Assembly (NCBI GenBank): GCA_964034945.1
Contig: OZ035962.1
Coordinates: 54,581,553 to 54,645,552, forward strand
Reading direction: 5' to 3'
From: Chrysopilus asiliformis
Lineage: Eukaryota > Arthropoda > Insecta > Diptera > Rhagionidae
Length of the DNA: 64,000 nt
Within the stretch, counting starts at the first letter, position 1, and each line of letters begins with the position of its first letter. The notes under the pieces are model-generated. The model made no database searches and had not been told where the DNA came from. It saw only the letters and a program-made list of their open reading frames with translations. This document shows positions 10,718 through 20,258 of this stretch, piece after piece. The translations under genes and the position numbers were made by a program.

Positions 10718-10981
10718 CTGTTAGCATTAGTTTAAATTATTTTAAGTTTGTACAATTATATAGCGTCTGGAATAGTCAAAAATATTTTTAATTCAAGTTA
10801 ATTATTTAAAAAAATGTATATAGTTCATCATCAATTTATACCAATAAAAATAATAGATTCTCATCTGGCTCTTTCATTCTCCCACATTTTCCTACAACGA
10901 ATTATAGATTCTAGATTACATACAAATCATTCATGTTTATTTTTACATCGGTAAATAAATATACACAGGCAGGACAATCTA

Positions 10982-11255
10982 TCTATATATATAAAAATGG
11001 ATGTTTGTTTGTCTGTCTGTCTGTCCGTTTGAGATTACAAAACTCAAAAACTACTGGACCGATTTTGACGCGGTTTTTTGCAAAATGATCTGCGTTGCTA
11101 GGAGCAGGTTTTTAGCTATGTTAGATCTTAAAATGCGGAACGAAAGGTCCTGTAAGGATAACATTTTTTCCCAAAACTATTTAAGTTATTTATGGGTTTT
11201 GGGCATTCTAAAATTTATACAAAAAACTTTTAGCTGCAAACGTAGGGTCTGCTAG
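10982..11255 (+). mobile_element. Short Helitron-like non-autonomous element
   Basis: Starts with TCTATATATATAAAAATGG followed by a GTTTGTCTGTCTGTC run and ends GGGTCTGCTAG, followed by T. A 5' TC preceded by A, a 3' CTAG followed by T, and no terminal inverted repeat or target duplication fit Helitron ends inserted at an AT dinucleotide. The 274-bp body has no real ORF; the frame at 11001-11255 is translated terminal sequence. I do not see a strong 3' hairpin, so the call rests on the termini. It may derive from the Helitron upstream. Confidence 0.6.
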
Positions 11256-12098
11256 TTTCATATAAAAAGGGAAAATTCCCATTGAATCGTATAAGAATTT
11301 TTTGCCGATGACGTCAGAGCCAGAAGCAACTGAGCTGTCAAACAGACCTTGTATAATTCGGCCATGGTTTTGAACACTGTTTTTAGTTGCTCAAAATTGA
11401 AATTGCTTCGTTGCTTTTATCGTGTAATTTTATTTTATTTTTATTTGTTTTTTATCTATGGGCGTTTTCATAAATTCAAGTTCTGCAAATAACACAAAAG
11501 ATTTTTCTTAATAAATAACCCAGTTTATGTTATTCGTTTAGTTTACGAAGAAAATGTTTTGTGCAATTTGGGTAAGTTCCGAGTACATTTATGAAAATGC
11601 CCTATTAAACATTGTTCGTTGTGTTGCAAGTGAAATTTGATTTTTAGGTACAAGATGCCAAAATTCACCAAACGGAAAGTCAAATCCCGTAACATTACGG
11701 TCAATCAAATTGTTTCTTTAGTTTCCTTTTCACTAAAATTTCTTACTTAAAGATCTATTGGCGATCGTTTTAGGCGGATCCACGTCTTCTGGCCGTCTCT
11801 ACGAGACAGACACCTTGCTTTTTAATTCAGTTAATAATATTTATTTATATATGTGTACATCATTCGTACTCTTTATAATTGTAGCATAAAATAGATTTTC
11901 AAAAATTTTCGTTACAAACATTTTTTTTGCATTTGCACATATTTGCTTCAAAGCGCGACCTTAGCAATGGGGACACAGGAAGCAACTGGGGACACAGGAA
12001 GCAACTTTTGGGAAATGCTACAGTTATTATCCCCTACTACGGTCCGGTATTTTGCGAAACAGAAGCAAAGTGATACCAAAATAACCTTTCGTTGCTGG
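11256..12098. other. Non-coding AT-rich stretch
   Basis: No ORF with recognisable content. A 14-bp phrase GGGGACACAGGAAG is repeated at about 11970 and 11988. The sequence has no inverted-repeat ends or RNA gene that I can identify. Confidence 0.5.
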
Positions 12099-12716
12099 TG
12101 TAGTGCATATAGATTTATAGAATTGTAAACAATAACATAAGAATATAGAAATGTAAACAATAACATAGGAAGTACACTTTTCAAGATAATTAGCACGTAA
12201 GCATAAATATAAGCATAGCCACAAACAATGAAAAACCAAATATATGATTCATAAATATGCAACGCAGCAATTATGATTGAAACACTTCGGACTTCAATCA
12301 TAATTGATTATTAACCAAAATGCATAATATAAATGTTGAAAAGATCGATGAACTTAAATAGCTTAGTTAACATTAATTAGCTATAAAAGAAATTGTAACA
12401 TATGAAATAAAATCAGAAGTTATTTTCATTTAGACTGAAAAGTAAAATTGCTTGTTACTTCTCCTCGGCAATAAGGTACCAGCCTGGTAAGTTCGGCTTA
12501 GTACCTTTGCCTTGTCTAATATTCGGGCTGCTGAGAAGCGCCTAAACTATTAGCTGGTTCTCTTGCCAGCTGTTTAAAATAAAGAATAAGACTATAGTCA
12601 ACATTTCATTCTTTCTAAATTTCATAACGATGACTTCAAATATCTCTTCATCATGATCTCCTCATTTAATTAATGTCTTGGGGATAATAAATAACATTGC
12701 AACAAATAACATTACA
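12099..12716 (+). repeat. Candidate solo LTR with adjoining primer site
   Basis: Begins TGTAGTG and ends CATTACA (inverted 6/7) and is followed at once by TGGCGACC, the first eight bases of a tRNA-Arg primer site like that of element D. Inside are a TATAAAAG at about 12382, a possible poly(A) signal AATAAAG at about 12579, and a perfect 14-bp inverted repeat (12268-12281 with 12293-12306). No internal retroelement sequence follows; a MITE-like element begins within ten bases. A solo LTR or truncated element is likely but unproved. Confidence 0.45.
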
Positions 12717-12724
12717 TGGCGACC

Positions 12725-13290
12725 CTTTACACTGGTAAAACCGTTACGGTGACTGTAATGCCCTAAATACATGTGCAGAATTCTGCATGCAGCGGAATTT
12801 AAATACACTCGTTTATATGAAGTGGAACACATGTAAATTCTGCATGCAGCGCAGAGCTGCATGGTATCTCAAATTCAACTTTCTCTGCGCAGAATTAGTG
12901 ATGTCAACCGAGGATTCTTTTTTGGTGTTTGGCAAAATCGACTGTTAGCAAAGAGACTATGGACTAAATTCGTACACAGTGGAAAAGGAAAGAAAAGGAA
13001 AGAAAAGGAAAGAAAAGGAAAGAAAAGGAAAGTCCAGTAGAAAATATTCAATACTTTGTATTGACGTTATCTACGTCTTTCAGGAACATGAGGTGATCCA
13101 TCCATTTCCAAGGGTGATCCATCCATTTCCAATATAAAAATTGGCCAATTCTTCTTCCATTGTTGATAGCAGCCGATGCGATTAAATGTCAAAAAAATCT
13201 GCTCATGTGTCTTAGCTGCAGATATGCATGCAGCTCTGCATGCAGAAAATCTGCACATGTGTTTAGGGCATAAGTCACCGCCTGTGTGGA
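12725..13290. mobile_element. MITE-like element with CCCTTtACAC termini
   Basis: The left end (CCCTTTACAC ... GGTGACTGTAATGCCCTAAA ... CATGTGCAGAATTCTGCATGCAG) is matched inversely at the right end (CTGCATGCAGAAAATCTGCACATGTG ... GGGCATAAGTCACCGCC ... TTAAGGG), with imperfect arms of about 70 bp. The centre contains a 10-bp microsatellite and no ORF. A related end (AGTCACCGGGTGTGCAGATTAGGGTT) occurs at 13460-13487. DNA transposon superfamily not assigned; no clear target duplication. Confidence 0.6.
12981..13032 (+). repeat. (AAAAGGAAAG)n microsatellite
   Basis: Five near-perfect copies of a 10-bp purine unit AAAGGAAAGA inside the MITE-like element. Confidence 0.9.
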
Positions 13291-13449
13291 TTAAGGGTGA
13301 ATTTCATAAAAGCGAAATATTATTGTTGTAGTACAAAAATTTAAATTGTTTTTTTCGTTTTTAAATAGTATTGGCATAAAAAAACAAAGTCAAGGAGCAT
13401 GAATGCAATAACTTTTCTAACATTCGTAACAATCACTCTCAAAACTGAA

Positions 13450-13487
13450 ACGGTGACTCAAAGTCACCGGGTGTGCAGATTAGGGTT
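13450..13487. mobile_element. Second end of the CCCT-type DNA element
   Basis: CGGTGACT and AGTCACCG flank CAA as a perfect short palindrome, followed by GGGTGTGCAGATTAGGGTT, which is similar to the right end of the element at 12725-13290. It abuts the truncated 5' edge of CsRn1-type element A, so it may have been the breakpoint. Confidence 0.45.
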
Positions 13488-13918
13488 ACAGAACGAAAAT
13501 GAAAATTCAACATTCAACATTTTTATGGAAGTAATTTTTCAAAACTTCATTCAAGAAAAATACTTTTCTTCAAAACAGGACGAAATTCAATCTTTCAATT
13601 AAACCTAATTTTTCAAGACTTCTTCTCAAAACGGATTCAAAGAAGCACAGTTCATTATCTCGTTTATTCAAGCCGAGTTTTCGAGACTACTATCAAGTTT
13701 TCTGTATCTATTTAACAAGACTTTTGGTGATTTTTTTGTACCTCTTTGAAGAAGATTCTTTAAGGATTCTCATCAATTTAAAAAAATCAAGACTTTTTAT
13801 TAGGTACATCATAATTTCAAGTAGGGATTTGATTTTTCATTATTATTCTTGTTTAATTTAATTTTAAACAATATTTTAGCATATAATATTACACATTCAA
13901 ACTTTTTCATACATAATT

Positions 13919-14540
13919 TTGTGTTTACTATTATTTTCATTATTTAATTTTATTATGGCTCAAGAAAATGTAACGCCTTTAGTATCTCTCCCAGGCGGTG
14001 ATTCAACCGGTATTAATCAACCCACGTTTTCACAAATTGGTGCAGTCAGTGTTCGACCACCAAAATTTTGGCGTGATAAACCACAACTATGGTTCATACC
14101 ACTTGAAGCCCAATTTGTGAATAGTCATATTATTTCGGATAACACAAAATTTAATATTGTGGTTGCAGCATTGGAGGAGGAAATTTTAGATTTTGTTAGC
14201 GACATTTTGTTAAATCCTCCAGCTGACAACAAATACATTGCTTTAAAAGAAGCACTTATTAATCGCCTTACAGATTCAGAAGTTCGATTAAAAAAATTTT
14301 TGAAAGAATTAGAATTGGGTGATAAAAAACCATCTGATCTTCTAAGACAGATGAAAGGTTTGTCAGCCAATTCTATTACGGAAAACGTTTTAAAATCATT
14401 GTGGACGTAACGTCTACCACAAACAGTGCAAGCAATTCTGTCAGTAAGCAGAGATTCACTAGATTCTCTAGCTGAAATTGCTGACAGAATTGTTTCAGTT
14501 AATATTGCAAATAGTATTTGTTCTGTAAATTCGTCTCAAT
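13919..14540 (+). pseudogene. Gag of element A, N-terminal part
   Basis: From MAQENVTPLV at about 13954 the frame shows the CsRn1-type Gag core: RPPKFWRDKPQLWFIPLEAQF, then NTKFNIVVAALEEEILDFV and ILLNPPADNKYIALKEALINRL. This core forms the retrotransposon capsid. A TAA at 14408 stops it after KSLW. Homology continues in frame (QAILSVSRDSLDSLAEIADRI) up to about 14540, where the hairpin-rich insertion begins. The C-terminal part with the zinc motif is at 16663-16930. Compared with the intact Gag of element B, about 60 residues around the insertion point are lost or displaced. Confidence 0.85.
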
Positions 14541-14893
14541 AATCATGTTTACGCACGGGTGTGGTAAACTGATAATCGAATAGAAAACAAATACAAAACT
14601 AGCAAGTTTAATTAAATAATATATTAACTTTTATATTTTTAATTTATAACATAATCTATAATCAAATCAATTCTTTATTCTAATTTCATACACGAAAGTC
14701 GTAAATGTGCTTTAAACTAAGCTGTTTATAAATAATTCAATTCGTATGACAATTCTAATTAATTCAAGCTGATAAATTTCAAATCTGATGATAATTCAAC
14801 CTAATTCAATTCCAATGTGGTTCCAATGTGATGATGATTCCAAGCGTGGTGATGCTCTCTAGTTTGATGATGCTGCGTTGATTGTAATTGTTT

Positions 14894-15187
14894 GACCAGA
14901 CAAGGCTGGTAGGTTGACCAGGCAAAGCTGGTGGGTTGACCAGACAAAGCTGGTTGGTTGGCTGCGAAAACAGCGATTGACCAGGCAAAGCTGGTAGGTT
15001 GACCAGACAAGGCTGGTTGGTTGGCTGCGAAAACAGCGATTGACCAGGCAAAGCTGGTAGGTTGACCAGACAAAGCTGGTTGGTTGGCTGCGAAAACAGC
15101 GATTGACCAGGCAAAGCTGGTAGGTTGACCAGACAAAGCTGGTTGGTTGGCTGCGAACACAGCGGTTGACCAGTCAAGGCTGGTAGT
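14894..15187. repeat. 63-bp tandem repeat array of short hairpins
   Basis: About 4.5 copies of a 63-bp unit. Each unit holds ACCAGGCAAAGCTGGT, ACCAGACAAAGCTGGT and GCTGCGAAAACAGC, i.e. three stem-loops with 4-5 bp stems and 6-nt loops. Copies vary mainly in loops. Open frames on both strands here reflect a period divisible by three and are not genes. Confidence 0.9.
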
Positions 15188-15662
15188 TGTGAACTTGTCC
15201 ACAGCTGGATGAATTCTGGTCTCGCTAAGTGTCTTGCTCTGTTTTTATAGGCACTCTATCGGAAGTCGTTTCTTTTCTCGAATATTCTGACATGGATCAA
15301 ACCTCACAAAGGTTCGTTTTTTATTTGGTGAGTTCGATCATGAATTTTGAGTTTTAATTGTCAGTGTTTACGCACAGCTCGAGTAAACGTATAATCGGAA
15401 CAGAAACAAATAAGAAACCAGCACTTTTAATTGTAAAATATATTAACTTCATATTTTCAATTTTAATATATATATAATTCAATCAATTCTAAATCGTCAA
15501 AGTTGTTGAATGAAATGTTTGTAAATAATTAAATCCTTTATGATTCAAATTCTGATGCGGAATCCAATATTGTTGTAATTCTCGGTACTGCGTTGATTAT
15601 AAAATAATGTGCCAGACACGGCTGATGGGTTGACTAAATAGCGGTTGACCAGGCACGGCTGG

Positions 15663-16025
15663 TATGTTAGTCGCAAAAACGACGGTTGGCTGCAACAACA
15701 GCGGTTGACCAGTCGAAGCTGGTAGATTTGTCGCAAAAACGACGGTTGGCTGCAAAAACAGCGATTGACCAGTCAAAGCTGGTAGATTTGTCGCAAAAAC
15801 GACGGTTGGCTGCAAAAACAGCGGTTGACCAGTCAAAGCTGGTACATTTGTCGCGAAAACGACGGTTGGCTGCAAAAACAGCGGTTGACCAGTCAAAGCT
15901 GGTAGGTTTGTCGCAAAAACGACGGTTGGCTGCGAAAACAGCGGTTGACCAGTCAAAGCTGGTAGGTTTGTCGCAAAAACGACGGTTGGTTGCAAAAACA
16001 GCGGTTGACCAGTCAGAGCTGGTAG
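15663..16025. repeat. 60-bp tandem repeat array of short hairpins
   Basis: Six copies with an exact 60-bp period. Each unit contains GTCGCAAAAACGAC, GCTGCAAAAACAGC and ACCAGTCAAAGCTGGT, three potential stem-loops with conserved stems and variable loops (CAACAA, CAAAAA, CGAAAA; TCGAAG, TCAAAG, TCAGAG). It is related to the array at 14894-15187. No gene. Confidence 0.9.
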
Positions 16026-16210
16026 ATCGGAATCCTTCGACAGCTGGATGAATTCTGATGGTGCTGAGTGTGTTACTCTGTTTTTATAGGCACTCTACCG
16101 GATGTGCTCGATCTTCTAGAAACATCTGACAGAACTCAGCACCTCTAAGTCAAAACCTTTCAAATGTTTTAATTTTATTTAGCGAGTTTGACATTTGAGT
16201 TTCATTTAGG

Positions 16211-16663
16211 TTTGTTTATTTTGTGATCGTTGCTACTGATCGAGGATGAAAGGTAATTTTTTTTGTTACAATTTATAATTTTAGTTTGATTATTCCAGGT
16301 ATTCCAGGTGCATGGATAAGAAATGAGATTCGTTTTGGTAAGTTTTTATCTCAATGTATATTTAATAGTAATTTTAAATGTTGATTTATTTTTAGGTTAG
16401 GATCTTCCGGCGGTACGGAACAGTCAGGTTTTGGTTTGACATTTTGGTTTGTTTATGTTTTTTCTTGATGCTGATCGTGGATTTAAAGGTAACAATTTTA
16501 CATTATTTTTTGATAATCGCTTTGATTTTTCCAGGTGCGTGGAGTGATGATCCTTTATTCTGGTAAGTCTATTTGTCTTCGTACGTTTTGATGTTGTTTT
16601 ATTTAATCCTTCTCTCTTTGTTTAATTTTAGGTTAGGATTTTCCGGCGGGACGAAACACATCA
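16211..16663 (+). repeat. Two tandem cassettes with intron-like signals
   Basis: Two ~225-bp direct repeats begin GTTTGTTTAT at about 16210 and 16449. Each has exon-like GAAAG or AAAG followed by GGTAA, an AG acceptor before GTGCATGG or GTGCGTGG, a 28-30 nt micro-exon (16308-16337; 16535-16562), a GGTAAGT donor, a pyrimidine-rich TTTTAG acceptor (16395; 16631), then GTTAGGATYTTCCGGCGG. The putative introns are about 45-70 bp, normal for insects. Splice use is inferred from consensus only. Confidence 0.5.
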
Positions 16664-16930
16664 GTTAATAACGTTAACATTTTGTCTTCTTTAAATGATC
16701 AAATTCAAAATTTAACAGAAGAAATTAAAAAATTGAAATTTGAATCTTCTAATAATAACTCTCGTTCCCGAAGTCGCAGTGTTAACAAACAAAACAATAA
16801 ATCACGTAATCGGTCTTCTAGTTCTTCTGATAAATCAAAATCATTGTGCTGGTATCATTTTAATTTTGGGGAAAAAGCTAAAAAATGCATTTCTCCCTGT
16901 AATTACACGAACAATAGTTCGGGAAACTAA
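16663..16930 (+). pseudogene. Gag of element A, C-terminal part with CHCC finger
   Basis: Continues Gag after the insertion: a short coiled-coil-like segment (LNDQIQNLTEEIKKLKF), a Ser/Arg-rich basic linker, and the finger CWYHFNFGEKAKKCISPC, which is C-X2-H-X9-C-X3-C. This CHCC arrangement is the hallmark of CsRn1-clade Gags, in contrast to the retroviral CCHC knuckle. It ends ...SGN at TAA 16928-16930, immediately after a GGGAAAC heptamer. Its frame is separated from the N-terminal part by the insertion. Confidence 0.85.
16921..16927 (+). promoter_or_regulatory. -1 frameshift heptamer at gag stop, element A
   Basis: G GGA AAC in the gag frame, directly followed by the gag stop TAA. It fits X XXY YYZ in correct phase. 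The pol frame is -1 to gag and opens just upstream (a TAG lies a few codons before), so slippage here would produce Gag-Pol. Confidence 0.7.
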
Positions 16931-19900
16931 ATGGTTCATCGTTGATGGCGACAGACGATGCAGCCATTAAAAGTTGTCGTCTTTTTCTTTATGATGACTT
17001 AAGTAAAATGCATTTTTTGATAGATAGTGGTGCTGAAGTTTCGGTTATTCCTCCTTGTCGTTTCGATAAAAAATGCATATCAAATTTTAAACTTTTTGCT
17101 GCTAATTCAACCAAAATTAATACTTATGGTACAAAATTAATTACGTTGAATTTAGGCCTAAGAAGAAAATTTTTGCATTTATTCATTATTACTGATGTTC
17201 CCAAACCAATAATCGGTGCAGATTTTTTAAATAATTTTGGATTATTACTTGATATTCGTAGAAAGAAATTAATAGATCCGTTAACTAACTTAAATGTTAA
17301 TGCAAAATTCGTTTCTGGTCCATCATCTTCAATTTCCACTATTTCTGATAAAATATTAGATCCTAGAATTTCATCACTTTTGAACAAATTTAAGTCCATT
17401 ACAGACCCAAATAATTTTTCGAAAGATGTTAAACATGAAGTTGTTCATCACATCGAAACTAAAGGTCCTCCAATAAATTCTAAAGTACGTCGATTATCAC
17501 CTGAAAAATTACAGGCTGCTAAATTAGAATTCGAATATTTGTTGGAACAAGGTATTTGTCGTCCTTCAAAAAGCGAATGGTTTTTGCATTTAGTGAAGAA
17601 AACTGCATTTAGTGAAGAAAAAAAATGGTGACTGGAGACCTTGCGGCGACTATCGCAAACTTAATAGTATTACTGTTCCTGATCGTTATCCTATTAGCTA
17701 TTTACAGGATTTTTCTGCTCAGTTAGCAGGTTGTTCGGTTTTCTCTTCTTTAGATTTAGTTAAAGCATACCATCAAATTCCTGTTCATCCAGATGATATT
17801 AAGAAAACAGCAATCTGTACTCCTTTCGGCTTATTTGAATTTGTCAGAATGACTTTTGGATTCAGAAATGCTGCCCAAACTTTTCAACGTTTTATAAATC
17901 ACGTTTTAAAAGACTTTAATTTTTGTTATGTTTATATTGATGATGTTCTAGTATTTTCTCATAATGAAGAAGAACATTTTCATCATTTAGAACAAATTTT
18001 CAAACGATTTTTTGAATATGGCTAAATGTTAATATTGAAAAAAGTCTGTTTTTGCAAAAAGAAATACATTTTCTCGGACATCTCATTTCGCCAAAAGGTA
18101 TTCTTCCAATAGCTGATCGAATTAAGGCAATTTGTGATTTTACTCGTCCAGAGACAGTCAAAGATCTTAGACGATTCTTGGGTATGATCAATTTTTATAG
18201 ACGGTTCATTCCAAATGCTGCACAAGACCTTAACAAATTTCTCGAAGGTAGCAAGAAAAATGATTGTAGAAAAATTGATTGGACCGAACCAACCATAAAT
18301 GCATTTGATCTTTGCAAAAAAAAGCTTTCTAAAGCTACTTTGCTTGTCCATCCTTCATCAACTGCAAAATTATCTGTGATGGTAGATGCTTCTGATAAAT
18401 CTCTTGGAGCTGTTGTCCAACAATTTATAGACGGAGATTGGTGTCCACTAAGTTTCTTTTCGGTTAAATTAAATACGGCACAACAACGTTATAGTGCCTA
18501 CGACAGAGAGCTTTTAGCTGCTTATTCGGCTATTAAACACTTTAGATTTATATTAGAAGGTCGCGAATTTACACTTTTTACGGATCACAAACCATTGATT
18601 TATGCTTTTCATCAAAATTTAGAGAAGGCTTCTCCTCGTCAAGTTCGTCATCTTGATTTTATCGGTCAATTCACTACAGACATTCAGCACATTTCAGGCA
18701 AAGATAAAGTCGTAGCCGATACTTTATCACGTGTAGACTCTATTAATATTCCTGAGTCAGTTGATTTTGCTTTAATTGCAGATGCTCAGAATGGAGATAC
18801 AGAACTTACATCTATTTTAGACGGCAATACTTCTCTAAATTTGGCAAAATTTCCTGTATTAGGTTCTGATAAATTTATTTGGTGTGATAATTCTTCTGGA
18901 ATAATTAGACCTTATATTCCACAAAATTTCAGAAATTTAATTTTTCAAAATATACATAATTTATCGCACCCTAGTATTCGAACTACAGTAAAAATGGCAT
19001 CTCAAAAATTTATTTGGCCTTCTATTAATAAAGATATTCGAGATTGGCCTAAAAATTGTTTAGCGTGTCAAAAATCAAAAATTTCTCGACATGTTAAAAG
19101 CGAGACTGGAAAATTTCCTTTAGTAAGTGAACGTTTTCATGTAGACATTGTAGGTCCTTTACCATCGTCAGAAGGTTTTCGTTATTGTGTTACTATTATG
19201 GATCGTTTTACCCGTTGGCCCGAAGTCATACCCATCAAAGATATTTCTAGTGAAACTGTGGCTAACGTTATTTTTAGAGACTGGATATGTAGATTTGGTG
19301 TTCCAAATATTATCGTTACAGACCGTGGTACACAATTCGAATCAGAATTATTTAGAGAACTTTCTAAATTATTAGGTTTTAAACGAAATCGTACTACTGC
19401 ATACAATCCAAAAGCGAATGGCTTAATAGAACGATTCCATAGAACTCTTAAATCTGCTATTATGTGTCATAGCGAAAGTAGTTCTTGGACTAGATCATTA
19501 CCCGCAGTTCTTTTAGGATTACGAACTATTTATAGGGAAGATTTTCAAAGTTCTTCAGCTGAATTAGTTTATGGAGAAAATATTCGTTTACCTAGTGATT
19601 TTCTTAATTCTTCACCCAAAGTTGAATTTCAAAATCATTTTATAAATAAATTACGTGAATAATTTGTTAACATTCGACCGGTTTCATCTACGGATCATTC
19701 AAGGAAGTCAATTTTTGTTTTTAAAGATTTAAATTCTTGTTCTCATGTGTTTTTAAGGAAAGATGCTGTACGATCTTCCTTACAAACACCGTATTCAGGG
19801 CCATATGCTGTTTTAGAAAGAAATAATAAATATTATTTGTTAAATATTAAAAACAAAAATGTTACGGTTTCAATTGACAGACTTAAACCTTGTTTTTCGG

Positions 19901-20016
19901 ATAGAATTTATGACTTAGACGAACCAGTAACAAGTGCTATTTCCAATACTATTCCCATTCGTCCTAATATTAACTTGCCAAAACATTCATCTTTCAAAGT
20001 TCGGTTTTCTTCCTAA
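16931..20016 (+). pseudogene. Pol of element A, broken into four frames
   Basis: Protease ([13 protein letters not shown], ~17020), RT with [11 protein letters not shown] (~17930), RNase H ([10 protein letters not shown], ~18585) and integrase with HNLSHPS...CLACQKSK zinc finger, [18 protein letters not shown] and NGLIERFH (DDE core, ~19138-19430). Aligned by eye to intact element C, the frame is broken by: a short duplication at about 17585-17610; a small deletion giving a stop at 18023-18025; 9-bp in-frame losses near 18229 and 19137; and a TAA at about 19660. The residual tail is at 19747-20016. No active product is expected. Confidence 0.92.
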
Positions 20017-20084
20017 TCTCGTTCCGGTTAAAGAAACAAAATTCTAGTTATTGATTTCTTTAATTTTCACTGGGGAGGGAGTAC

Positions 20085-20258
20085 TGTGGCGACACTTTAA
20101 AATTATTATTTAAGTTACCTTTTAATCTAGTAAGTTTTTATTGTGTAACCGTTTTGTAATCTTAAAATTTTATTATATGATTGTCAACCGTCGACTCAAC
20201 AATTTTAAAATTTTATTAAAAATTAAAAAATAAATAAATGAGTTTTTTGATTTCTACA
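20085..20258 (+). repeat. 3' LTR of element A
   Basis: Starts TGTGGCGACACT after the purine tract GGGGAGGGAGTAC and ends TTTCTACA, 174 bp. Collinear with the 172-bp LTRs of element C, with several substitutions and indels. The next base begins the satellite. Confidence 0.9.

Larger units (their letters stand above)
14543..16671. mobile_element. Unclassified insertion in gag of element A
   Basis: Gag homology stops near 14540 and resumes near 16663. The inserted block starts TGTTTACGCAC and ends near GACGAAACAC, with ATCA on both sides as a possible 4-bp duplication. It contains two related direct units (about 14543-15374 and 15375-16205), each with TGTTTACGCAC, a hairpin array and a minus-strand TATAAAAACAGAG promoter-like motif (15242-15250 and 16077-16089 regions). 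Two cassettes with intron-like signals follow. No RT or transposase is encoded. The promoter arrangement resembles that in the errantivirus LTR, so tandem LTR-like units on the minus strand are a reasonable guess. Confidence 0.6.
13490..20258 (+). mobile_element. CsRn1-type Ty3/gypsy element A, decayed
   Basis: From 13490 the sequence aligns with the leader of element C (from about 59073), so the 5' LTR and primer site are lost. Gag, protease, RT, RNase H, integrase and the 3' LTR follow in order. It is disabled by a 5' truncation, a nonsense codon and a 2.1-kb insertion in gag, several frame breaks in pol and small deletions. The CHCC Gag finger and close kinship to C place it in the CsRn1 clade. 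Its 3' LTR runs directly into the 14-bp satellite. Confidence 0.9.

Noticed and set aside
14801..15202. Repetitive open frame with NQPALSGQPTSFAWS repeats (also 15597-15995 and 15686-16051)
   Set aside because: Period of 63 or 60 bp is divisible by three, so both strands stay open by chance. The conserved feature is base pairing, not protein.
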